Origin: an uncultured Mucilaginibacter sp.
GTDB lineage: Bacteria > Bacteroidota > Bacteroidia > Sphingobacteriales > Sphingobacteriaceae
DNA length: 7,836 bases
Assembly: GCA_946479225.1 (NCBI GenBank)
Contig: CAMLFI010000106.1
Coordinates: 1 to 7,836 of the forward strand
Direction: 5' to 3'
Under the pieces are notes generated by a model that did not search any database, had not been told where the DNA came from, and saw nothing but the letters and a program-made list of their open reading frames with translations. Positions 1 to 6,353 of the stretch are shown here, one piece after another; position 1 is the stretch's first letter, and the number at the start of each line of letters is the position of its first letter. The translations under genes were made by a program, and so were the position numbers.

Positions 1-1
1 T

Positions 2-1321
2 GTGATGATCACTAAAAGCGAGGAAGAGTATTTGATGGAGGATGCAATAGGATCTAAAATTGATGACTACCTTATAAAGCCTGTAAATCCTAAACAAATA
101 CTGCTTACCATAAAGAAATTAACTGAGAACAAACGCCTGGTTACTCAGCGTACCACCATGGCTTACCAGCAGGATTTCAGGAATTTGGGTATTACCCTAA
201 ATGAAAACCTTAGCTATCAGGAATGGGTGGACGTTTATAAAAAATTGATCTATTGGGAACTTGAACTGCAGCAACTGGAGGATGCCGGCATGCACGAGAT
301 CCTTACACTGCAAAAAGCCGAGGCAAATACCCAATTTTGCAAGTTTGTAGAGAAGAACTACCTGGCTTGGATAAAAAACCCGGACAATGCGCCAACCAAT
401 TCTAGTCAACTTTTTAAAAAGAAAGTTTTCCCTAAGCTGGATGGCAAAGGGCCCTTGTTTTTTATATTGATCGACAACTTGCGTTTTGATCAGTTCAAGA
501 TCATTAACCCTATAATTTCTGAGTACTTCCGTTTAGAGGAAGAAGATACCTACTATAGCATTTTACCCACTGCGACTCAATATGCCCGTAACTCGATTTT
601 CGCCGGCTTGATGCCGCTTGAAATGGAAAAACGCTTCCCCGAAAAATGGCAGAACGATGAGGATGAAGGCGGCAAAAATTTATTTGAAGCTGATTTTTTA
701 AGCGATCAGTTAAGCAGGGTTCTGCGTAAAGATGTAAAGCACTCTTACCACAAAATATTGAATATTGATGAGGGCCGTTCATTGAATGATTCGGTGAATA
801 ATCTGATGAAAAATGATCTGAACGTAGTGGTTTACAACTTTGTGGATATGCTTTCGCACGCCCGTACAGATATGCAGATGATACGCGAGCTGGCAAGCGA
901 CGATGCAGCTTATCGATCATTAACCCTATCATGGTTTGAGCATTCGCCGTTGTTTGATCTGCTTAAATTTTTGGGCCAGAAACAGGCACGCGTGATCATT
1001 ACTACAGACCATGGTACTATTCGCGTTAAAAAAGCAAGTAAGATAATCGGAGATCGCAATACCAATACCAACCTGAGATACAAACAGGGACGTAATCTTA
1101 ATTTTAACGCTAAAGATGTTTTTCATGTACGCAACCCGCATGATGCTATGCTGCCGAAACTGCACGTGAGCTCGAGTTTTGTTTTTGCCAAAGAGGATAC
1201 CTTTTTTGTTTACCCCAATAACTACAACCACTTTGTTAACTTTTATAATGAAACCTTCCAACACGGCGGCATCTCGTTAGAAGAGATGATCATTCCGGTG
1301 GTTACTTACGGGCCTAAGTAG
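2..1321 (+). CDS. porX: PorX-type response regulator with PglZ phosphatase-like domain (5' end outside window)
   Basis: This is the C-terminal 439 residues of a response regulator fused to a PglZ (alkaline phosphatase superfamily) domain. The GTG at 2 reads as Val inside the receiver domain and is not a start; about 80 N-terminal residues, including the phospho-acceptor Asp, are missing. Residues 1-40 are the end of the receiver domain: switch Thr4 in ITKSEEE and the conserved Lys26-Pro in YLIKPVNP. A helical linker follows, then PglZ from about 150. Likely metal and catalytic residues are Asp158 (IDNLRFD), Thr192 (TATQYARN), Asp282/His286 (VDMLSHA), Asp336-His337 (TTDHG) and His421 (HGGIS). 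In Porphyromonas gingivalis, PorX with the kinase PorY controls the type IX secretion system, and its PglZ domain is a zinc-dependent phosphodiesterase acting on oligonucleotides. All expected active-site positions look intact. The role in secretion here is inferred from the family. Confidence 0.93.
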   Translation: MMITKSEEEYLMEDAIGSKIDDYLIKPVNPKQILLTIKKLTENKRLVTQRTTMAYQQDFRNLGITLNENLSYQEWVDVYKKLIYWELELQQLEDAGMHEILTLQKAEANTQFCKFVEKNYLAWIKNPDNAPTNSSQLFKKKVFPKLDGKGPLFFILIDNLRFDQFKIINPIISEYFRLEEEDTYYSILPTATQYARNSIFAGLMPLEMEKRFPEKWQNDEDEGGKNLFEADFLSDQLSRVLRKDVKHSYHKILNIDEGRSLNDSVNNLMKNDLNVVVYNFVDMLSHARTDMQMIRELASDDAAYRSLTLSWFEHSPLFDLLKFLGQKQARVIITTDHGTIRVKKASKIIGDRNTNTNLRYKQGRNLNFNAKDVFHVRNPHDAMLPKLHVSSSFVFAKEDTFFVYPNNYNHFVNFYNETFQHGGISLEEMIIPVVTYGPK

Positions 1322-1475
1322 ATAGCTTAGCTGCCTGGGTCAGGATCATTAGAAGTTGAGCGTTGCCCGTTAAATACGCTTGCTTGTTGTTCCAAAAAAT
1401 ATAAAGGGTCAAAAAAACTAAATTGCCATTGACGGACTTAGTTTGTTGATAATCAGTTGTTTTTATTTTCTAAGC

Positions 1476-1630
1476 GAAACACTTTGGAACACTTTGAAAC
1501 TACTTATAAGTCAGTAAGATTAACTGTAAAATGCCTATAATACACTGATATTAAGTCTATTGTGGCGATTTTCGATTTTCGCTTAAAATTGGAACACTTT
1601 GGAACAGCAAAATTTGAATTTGGAACAGTC
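1476..1630. repeat. cluster of short direct repeats, consensus GGAACACTTT
   Basis: A tandem of 10-base units occurs at 1476-1505: GAAACACTTT, GGAACACTTT, GAAACTACTT. A second tandem occurs at 1591-1610: GGAACACTTT, GGAACAGCAA. A further TTTGGAACAG lies at 1619-1628, and TGTTCCAAA, the same core on the opposite strand, at 1388-1396. The 14-base string GGAACACTTTG.AAC is shared by both groups apart from one base. The role is unknown: protein-binding sites, a decayed mobile-element end, or a lineage-specific intergenic repeat are all possible. Confidence 0.6.
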
Positions 1631-1697
1631 AAACCGTTTTGAGCGAAATCATACTTTACGCTATCTAAATCACAAAGGCAGGGGCATTCTGATGATA

Positions 1698-1727
1698 TTT
1701 AGGGCTAAGTAATATTTTTTATATTTG
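1698..1727 (+). promoter_or_regulatory. Bacteroidota-type promoter for tsaE
   Basis: TATATTTG at 1720-1727 is a perfect match to the Bacteroidota -7 element TAnnTTTG. TTTA at 1698-1701 stands 18 bases upstream, where the -33 TTTG-like element is expected. Transcription would begin around 1732-1735, about 25 bases before the tsaE ATG, inside the palindrome at 1730-1747. No other perfect TAnnTTTG was found upstream of a gene in this window. Confidence 0.55.
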
Positions 1728-1729
1728 TC

Positions 1730-1747
1730 TTGCGAGGTGCCTCGCAA
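1730..1747. repeat. perfect short palindrome (8-bp arms) before tsaE
   Basis: TTGCGAGG (1730-1737) and CCTCGCAA (1740-1747) are exact inverted copies separated by TG. The palindrome lies between the promoter -7 element and the tsaE start at 1760. On the minus strand it reads TCATTGCGAGG, which resembles the CATTGCGAGG core of a dispersed intergenic repeat that I recall from several bacterial genomes; that link is from memory and untested. It could be an operator at the transcription start, or the end of such a repeat. Confidence 0.6.
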
Positions 1748-1759
1748 TGACATTGACCA

Positions 1760-2176
1760 ATGCAATTTACAGCCATATCTGTTTCCGACCTCTCCGCCAT
1801 CGCGCAAAAGCTTTTAAACTTCGCCGGCGATGACCGCATTTTTTTATTTCACGGCGAAATGGGTGCAGGTAAAACAACATTTATAAAAGCCCTTTGTGCC
1901 CAACTGGGTGTTGACAGTCCTGTTAGCAGCCCAACATTTGCCATTATAAATGAATATGCCGGGGAAAAACACCGCATTTATCACTTCGATTTTTATCGCC
2001 TTAAAACACAAACAGAAGCTTTGGATATGGGCTGTGAAGAATACTTTTACTCCGGCGATTATTGTTTTATTGAATGGCCGGATAAGATTCCCGACATGCT
2101 CCCATCCCATTATATCAGTGTTAACATCAACGTATTAAATGACAATATGAGGAAGATATCATTTGAAAAAATTTAA
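1760..2176 (+). CDS. tsaE: tRNA threonylcarbamoyladenosine biosynthesis ATPase TsaE
   Basis: TsaE is the P-loop ATPase that works with TsaB and TsaD to attach threonylcarbamoyl to A37 of ANN-decoding tRNAs (t6A), in the cytoplasm. The 138-residue length suits the family (about 140-160). A Walker A motif GEMGAGKTT spans residues 32-40, with Lys38 and Thr39. The switch-like SPVSSPTF is at 53-60. HFDFYRL at 75-81 carries Asp77, and the family signature IEWPDKI is at 104-110 with Glu105 and Trp106. ATG 1760 is the first start after an in-frame TGA at 1754. No Shine-Dalgarno site is present, as usual in Bacteroidota. It probably begins a transcript from the promoter at 1698-1727 and may be co-transcribed with the dehydrogenase-like gene 39 bases downstream. 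Confidence 0.93.
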   Translation: MQFTAISVSDLSAIAQKLLNFAGDDRIFLFHGEMGAGKTTFIKALCAQLGVDSPVSSPTFAIINEYAGEKHRIYHFDFYRLKTQTEALDMGCEEYFYSGDYCFIEWPDKIPDMLPSHYISVNINVLNDNMRKISFEKI

Positions 2177-2195
2177 TGTTTTTTTCTTATCTTCA
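2162..2195 (+). promoter_or_regulatory. weak candidate promoter before the alanine dehydrogenase-like gene
   Basis: TTTG at 2162-2165, overlapping the last codons of tsaE, is followed 22 bases later by TATCTTCA-like sequence at 2188-2195 (TAnnTT part of the -7 element only, the final TG missing). The spacing is slightly long. It may give the downstream gene some independent expression, but read-through from tsaE is as likely. Confidence 0.22.
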
Positions 2196-2215
2196 TCATC
2201 CTTAAATAACACGTT

Positions 2216-3442
2216 ATGAGTTCAGGGAAATACAGTGGGTTCTCGGATGTAGCCAAACAAGCGTTAATGCAACCTCAGGAGTCAATGCTCGAGGTAAAGA
2301 ACAAAAAAAACAAACTGTATATTGGTATTCCTAAAGAAACTTCGTTTCAGGAGAACCGAATTCCACTGACGCCTTTATCTGTTGCTTTGCTGGTAAACAA
2401 CGGCCACGATGTTCTGCTGGAAACCAACGCCGGCAAAGCAGCAAAGTTTTTAGACAAAGATTACGCTGAGCAGGGCGCTCAAATAGTTTTCGACACCAAA
2501 AAGGTTTATGAAGCGGATATTATTATAAAAATAGCGCCGCCAACCTTACAGGAAATTGAGATGATGAAGCCGGGCCAGATTTTGATCTCGGCTCTCCAGA
2601 TTTCAACCATGAAGGCGGAATGCCTGCAGGCCATGATGGCTAAAAAAATAACTGCATTGTGTTTTGAGCATCTGAAGGATGAAGGTGACTCTTTACCGGT
2701 AGTGCGTGCCATGAGCGAAATTGTGGGAGCTACTTCAATTTTAATTGCGGCGGAATACCTCAGCAATATTTTTGGCGGCAAGGGGCTTATGCTGGGTGGT
2801 ATTACCGGCGTTCCGCCTACAGAAATTGTAATTTTAGGTGCGGGCACTGTTGGCGAATATGCGGCCCGCACGGCGATATCCCTGGGTGCCGAAGTTAAGG
2901 TGTTCGATCCGTCGATATATAAATTACGCCGCCTGCAAAATAATATTGGCGCAAGGGTATTCACATCCGTTGTACAGCCAATTGTTTTAGAAAAAGCCAT
3001 TACCACTTGTGATGTGGCCATTGGGGCTATGCGCGCCGAGGATGGCCGCAGTCCGTGCATCGTATCAGAAGCAACGGTAAGCCGTATGAAACCCAACTCT
3101 GTTATTATAGATGTTAGTATAGATCAGGGTGGCTGTTTTGAAACATCAGAGATTACCAACCACACCCACCCTGTCTTCCGCAAGTACGATGTAATTCACT
3201 ATTGCGTACCTAACATAGCATCGCGGGTGGCCCGTACTGCTACTTATGCGCTTACCAATATCTTCGCCCCAATTTTGCTTGACATTGGCGAACACGGCGG
3301 GATAAAAAATGTAATCTGGCAAAAAGCTGGAGTGCGCGAATCTGTTTATATTTACCAGGGCAACCTTACTAATAAATATGTTGCCGAACGTTTTTCATTA
3401 CCCTGCAAAGACCTCGACCTGTTAATTGTATCACATCATTAA
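2216..3442 (+). CDS. alanine dehydrogenase / PntA-like NAD(P)-binding protein
   Basis: The 408-residue protein belongs to the alanine dehydrogenase and transhydrogenase-alpha family. Classical alanine dehydrogenases (about 370 residues) interconvert L-alanine and pyruvate with NAD. The first 33 residues are an extra N-terminal segment, then YIGIPKETSFQENRIPLTP (35-53) aligns with the family start, with substrate-binding Arg48. Lys105 (IIIKI) matches Lys75 of Bacillus Ald. The Rossmann motif is GAGTVG at 208-213 with acidic Asp231 after the second strand. Asp303 (VSIDQGG) matches catalytic Asp270, and Asn333 matches Asn300. The catalytic His96 equivalent is Gln128 (LISALQI), and the usual NMPGAVPRTST loop reads NIASRVARTAT. 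Activity on alanine is therefore uncertain. I recall similar proteins in many Bacteroidota, annotated as alanine dehydrogenase. ATG 2216 is chosen because the extension is clean and open; Met24 is the alternative. Confidence 0.82.
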   Translation: MSSGKYSGFSDVAKQALMQPQESMLEVKNKKNKLYIGIPKETSFQENRIPLTPLSVALLVNNGHDVLLETNAGKAAKFLDKDYAEQGAQIVFDTKKVYEADIIIKIAPPTLQEIEMMKPGQILISALQISTMKAECLQAMMAKKITALCFEHLKDEGDSLPVVRAMSEIVGATSILIAAEYLSNIFGGKGLMLGGITGVPPTEIVILGAGTVGEYAARTAISLGAEVKVFDPSIYKLRRLQNNIGARVFTSVVQPIVLEKAITTCDVAIGAMRAEDGRSPCIVSEATVSRMKPNSVIIDVSIDQGGCFETSEITNHTHPVFRKYDVIHYCVPNIASRVARTATYALTNIFAPILLDIGEHGGIKNVIWQKAGVRESVYIYQGNLTNKYVAERFSLPCKDLDLLIVSHH

Positions 3443-3493
3443 GTGCCTGCATAATTTTCAATAGGTTGCTTTTCTGTAAAGGGCATTAAAATT

Positions 3494-3532
3494 GCTTAAT
3501 ATCTTATAGCAAGATAACCTTGTGGGTTAAGC
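3494..3532 (+). other. possible stem-loop in the gap before the BrkB-family gene
   Basis: GCTTAA (3494-3499) pairs with TTAAGC (3527-3532), and directly inside, TATCTT (3500-3505) pairs with AAGATA (3511-3516) around the loop ATAGC. Ten unpaired bases (3517-3526) remain on the 3' side. Only a TTTT follows, several bases later, so it is not a good intrinsic terminator. It may slow or end transcription from the upstream gene, or may be chance in AT-rich DNA. Confidence 0.28.
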
Positions 3533-3603
3533 GAGGCCTTTTCAGAAGCAAATAGTATATTTAGCAAAATCATGCATCCTATGCCAATAGATCTCAATTA
3601 ATA

Positions 3604-4566
3604 ATGACAATTAATAAAGAGTACATGAAAAGATTCTGGAAGGTACTGGTAGCAACATTTACGGGTTTTTCTGACGACAACGGATTAAAACTGAGCGCAT
3701 CATTAGCTTATTATACCGTGTTTTCTATAGCGCCTTTATTGTTTTTGCTGATAGCCATAGTGGGGTTGTTTCCGATTGCAAAAGGCGATTCTCTTTATCA
3801 GGATATGGGTGTTTATATAGGCAAAGATGCTGCCACGCAAATACACAGTACTGTAACGGCCTTAAAACTTAGCGGCAAAAGCAACTTTGGATTTATTATT
3901 GGTATTGCCACGCTTATGCTTGGTGCCAGCAGTATTTTTATTGAGATACAGGACTCATTGAATATGATATGGCGGGTTAAGGCCAAACCCAAAAAAGGCT
4001 GGGTTAAGATGCTTCAAAATCGTTTTCTGTCTTTCTCCCTTATTATCAGCCTGGGCTTCCTGCTGCTGGCATCGCTGTTGATCAATTTGCTTATGGATGC
4101 CTTAAGTGCCCGCATTGAACATTTTTTGCCGGCAATAACAGGTCTGTTATTAAAGGGTGTTAACATGGCAATTGAGGCTGTAGTTATCTCGGTACTTTTT
4201 GCTATAATATTTAAGTTCCTGCCGGATGTAAAGATCCATTGGAAAGATGTACGCATAGGTGCGTTTTTTACAGCGGTACTTTTTATGATAGGTCAATATT
4301 TGATCGGAATGTATATACAATACACCGCACAGGGCTCTGTTTATGGAGCCGCGGGCTCATTAATAGTTATTTTAGTTTGGATATATTACACCTCGGCCAT
4401 CCTATATATCGGCGCTGAATTTACCCAGGTATACGCAGAGGCAATAGGTAGTAAAATTGAACCTGCTCCTTATGCTGTATATGTTAAACAAACCGAAGTT
4501 GAAGCCGTGGTTAAGGAACTGCCGCCACAAAACCCGCAGTTAGAAGGGAAGCTCAAAGACACATAG
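3604..4566 (+). CDS. YihY/BrkB-family inner membrane protein
   Basis: This 320-residue polytopic membrane protein belongs to the YihY/BrkB family (once misnamed RNase BN). The biochemical function is not firmly established; transport has been proposed. Family hallmarks are KLSASLAYYTVFSIAPLL at 29-46, SIFIEIQDSLNMIW at 110-123, FLPDVKIHWKDVRIGA at 205-220, and a last membrane segment with YGAAGSLIVILVWIYYT starting at 247. About six hydrophobic segments are visible, near 37-57, 96-116, 143-165, 188-206, 219-240 and 248-270, followed by a hydrophilic Pro/Glu/Lys-containing tail from about 285. ATG 3604 is used; codon 8 is another ATG and the conserved region begins well after both. It stands alone, 161 bases after the preceding gene. 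A TATATTTA at 3556-3563 is a near match to the -7 element, but no good -33 element is seen. Lys/Pro-rich loops suggest no special addition. Confidence 0.9.
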   Translation: MTINKEYMKRFWKVLVATFTGFSDDNGLKLSASLAYYTVFSIAPLLFLLIAIVGLFPIAKGDSLYQDMGVYIGKDAATQIHSTVTALKLSGKSNFGFIIGIATLMLGASSIFIEIQDSLNMIWRVKAKPKKGWVKMLQNRFLSFSLIISLGFLLLASLLINLLMDALSARIEHFLPAITGLLLKGVNMAIEAVVISVLFAIIFKFLPDVKIHWKDVRIGAFFTAVLFMIGQYLIGMYIQYTAQGSVYGAAGSLIVILVWIYYTSAILYIGAEFTQVYAEAIGSKIEPAPYAVYVKQTEVEAVVKELPPQNPQLEGKLKDT

Positions 4567-4601
4567 GCCAACAATAAGTGCCCACATGATTTCTTTTACG
4601 C

Positions 4602-4623
4602 ACTAAAAATTTGTATTTTTAGT
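4602..4623. promoter_or_regulatory. perfect 9-bp inverted repeat upstream of the aspartyl protease gene
   Basis: ACTAAAAAT (4602-4610) and ATTTTTAGT (4615-4623) are exact inverted copies with TTGT between. The repeat ends 25 bases before the protease ATG. Its right arm overlaps a near-consensus -7 element, TATTTTTA at 4614-4621, with TTTC at 4590-4593 twenty bases upstream. It could be an operator over the promoter. Alternatively it is an AT-only weak terminator for the BrkB-family gene, which ends at 4566. Confidence 0.4.
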
Positions 4624-4648
4624 AACCAATTATAATATCTTGTAAAGA

Positions 4649-5869
4649 ATGTGGCGGGCTGTAAAATATAAGACCCTTTTATTTTTATTGACGCTTATTT
4701 GCTGCGCCTCATCAGTCTGTGCGCAGCAATTTGATATTATCGGAACAAAAAAACGTGCATATGTACCTTTTAAAATTGTACGTAGCATGGTGGTTGTACA
4801 ATTGAAAATAAACGGTAAGGGCCCTTACAATTTTATATTGGATACCGGTGTAGGATTAATGCTTATCACAGATCCGTTGCTTGTAGATTCTTTAAATATT
4901 GTAAATAAACGTACCATTAAAATAGTCGGCTTGGGCGAGCGCGATAATTATGAAGCAATAATTGCACCGATGGTGAATGTTAATATTGCCGGCCAGCTGG
5001 TTAGTCAATACGTATCAGCGGCAATATTAAAAGACGATTTTTTTGGTCTTTCCAATTATGCCGGAATACCTATCCATGGTTTGCTGGGCTGTGATTTTTT
5101 TAGAAAGCTCGCCGTAAAAATCAGTTTTGTAGATAGCACATTGGTAGTTACCCGCCCAGGCAGCATGCGTATTTTCAGAAAGGCAGAAAAAATACCATTA
5201 ACAATAGAGGAGGGTAAGCCATATATGAACGCCCGGGTTGCCCTAACCAATGGAACAGGCAAAATAAACAAACTATTGATTGATTTGGGGGCGGGGCATT
5301 CCTTGTCGTTAGAAAAAATCGATTCTTTACCACAAAAAGCTATCAGGGCTAATTTAGGTGTGGGCTTAAATGGATTAATTGACGGTCACTTGGGGCGTGC
5401 TAGCAGTATAACAATAGGAAAATACGGCATTAATAATGTCATTACTTCATTCCCCACCGCAGACCCCTCATTTAAAACATCTGTACCGCGCGACGGTAGT
5501 GTGGGTATAGGATTGCTAAAGCGATTTGAAATTATTTTCGACTATCAAAACAAGGTAATGTACTTAAAAGCCAATCCTTCCTTTAAAGAAAGCTTTGAAT
5601 ACGACATGAGCGGGATGAGTTACCATGCCGGAGGTAAAGATTTTGATCATTTAATTGTTGAAAAAGTGGACGATGGTTCTGCCGCTGCAGATGTGGGTGT
5701 ACAACCACAGGATGAAATAATTTCTATAAACTTTAAGCCCGTTAACAAAATGAGCCTACAGCAAATAGACGATCTCCTCAAATCAAGAGACGGGCGTACT
5801 ATCCTACTAGAGCTATATCGCGATAAAGTAACCGATAGGGTGTTGCTCACTTTAAAACGAAGAATATAA
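4649..5869 (+). CDS. exported retropepsin-like aspartyl protease with C-terminal PDZ domain
   Basis: The 406-residue protein starts with a signal peptide: basic MWRAVKYK, hydrophobic core 9-20, probable signal peptidase I site after VCA (residue 25). It should act in the periplasm or envelope. Two aspartyl protease repeats follow. The first has the active-site ILDTGVG at 63-69 (Asp65-Thr-Gly) and the flap/end motif HGLLGCDFF at 143-151. The second has LLIDLGAGHSLSLE at 209-222, with Asp212-Leu-Gly where Asp-Thr/Ser-Gly is expected, and GSVGIGLLKRFEIIFDY at 283-299. A PDZ domain fills about 325-405 (VEKVDDGSAAADVGVQPQDE is its core), probably for binding substrate C-termini. Substrates are unknown. 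The gene appears to be a single unit with its own promoter region, and it converges on the small minus-strand ORF 16 bases downstream. The Leu in the second motif could lower activity or alter dimer geometry. Confidence 0.88.
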   Translation: MWRAVKYKTLLFLLTLICCASSVCAQQFDIIGTKKRAYVPFKIVRSMVVVQLKINGKGPYNFILDTGVGLMLITDPLLVDSLNIVNKRTIKIVGLGERDNYEAIIAPMVNVNIAGQLVSQYVSAAILKDDFFGLSNYAGIPIHGLLGCDFFRKLAVKISFVDSTLVVTRPGSMRIFRKAEKIPLTIEEGKPYMNARVALTNGTGKINKLLIDLGAGHSLSLEKIDSLPQKAIRANLGVGLNGLIDGHLGRASSITIGKYGINNVITSFPTADPSFKTSVPRDGSVGIGLLKRFEIIFDYQNKVMYLKANPSFKESFEYDMSGMSYHAGGKDFDHLIVEKVDDGSAAADVGVQPQDEIISINFKPVNKMSLQQIDDLLKSRDGRTILLELYRDKVTDRVLLTLKRRI

Positions 5870-5885
5870 TGACGTTTTTTTCGCG

Positions 5886-6155
5886 TTATTTTAACTGACT
5901 TATATTCTCAAAAAAAGCTGTTTGCAGGTCGAGCAGCGACCGAACATTGATTTTTTCGCCATACATATCAAAACATAAGAATTTTGAATTTTTATGATCG
6001 CCGGATTTGCTTTTTTCCAGCAAGTTAAATGTTTCAAAAAAATAATGATTGGTTGTTACCTTACTTCGCTTGTTAGTTTGCGAGGCGTTCAGCCGAAATC
6101 CGATGGCACTGAGCCATTTGTGCACTTTGTTGTGCAGGTTGCCAATATTGTTCAT
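5886..6155 (-). CDS. small hypothetical protein (89 residues)
   Basis: I do not recognise this protein. It reads from ATG at 6155 down to TAA at 5886 and has no signal peptide or membrane segment. The composition is soluble and mildly basic in the N-terminal half (WLSAIGFRLNASQTNKRSK), with aromatic-rich segments (NHYFFETFNLLEK, FLCFDMYGEK) and a hydrophobic C-terminus, consistent with a small mixed alpha/beta domain. It fills nearly all the space between the protease end and the upstream region of the collagen-like gene, and no plus-strand ORF competes. The A/T-rich leader on its own strand shows no clear TAnnTTTG element. It converges with the protease gene at a 16-base gap. It may be a genuine lineage-specific gene; a chance ORF remains possible. 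Confidence 0.5.
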   Translation of the reverse strand: MNNIGNLHNKVHKWLSAIGFRLNASQTNKRSKVTTNHYFFETFNLLEKSKSGDHKNSKFLCFDMYGEKINVRSLLDLQTAFFENISQLK

Positions 6156-6353
6156 AAGTGAGATAGTTTTAAGAATTTAACGAAAAATTAAAATATATGT
6201 TTCATCAAAGACCTCTCATTTATAAACAGTTGTTAAATTCATGGCCGGCTTGCGTTAAATTAATATATTTAAAAGAAAATTTGCCCCGCTCTAAGTAGCT
6301 TCGCAACTATAAAACACCTCGTTCGTACAAGTAATTCAAATAAAAATTTAACA

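Larger units (their letters stand above)
1322..1759. other. 438-base gene-free region between porX and tsaE
   Basis: No credible gene is seen on either strand. The region is AT-rich and holds several short repeats. A weak stem (AAACTAA 1415-1421 with TTAGTTT 1438-1444, 16-base loop) could help end porX transcription, but no U-tract follows closely. A GGAAC repeat cluster lies at 1476-1505 and 1591-1630, with an inverted copy of its core at 1388-1396. A short tandem CGATTTT CGATTTT sits at 1566-1579. The right end holds the tsaE promoter and a palindrome, listed separately. Confidence 0.7.

Noticed and set aside
510..1264. Minus-strand frames (510-932 and 929-1264) inside porX.
   Set aside because: The plus strand carries the conserved PglZ motifs throughout; these frames are shadows of it.
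1528..1697. Open stretch on the minus strand through the repeat cluster (about 55-64 codons, with repeated VPKCS/VPN-like peptides).
   Set aside because: It has no ATG near its start, no recognisable protein, and its apparent peptide repeat comes simply from the GGAAC DNA repeats.
2506..3096. 196-codon minus-strand frame inside the dehydrogenase-like gene.
   Set aside because: It is fully covered by a well-recognised plus-strand gene, and its translation resembles no protein family.
5864..5900. Possible bidirectional terminator between the protease and the minus-strand small gene (T-run at 5874-5881).
   Set aside because: The flanking ATAATGACG and CGCGTTATT arms pair only partly, so no convincing stem could be drawn.
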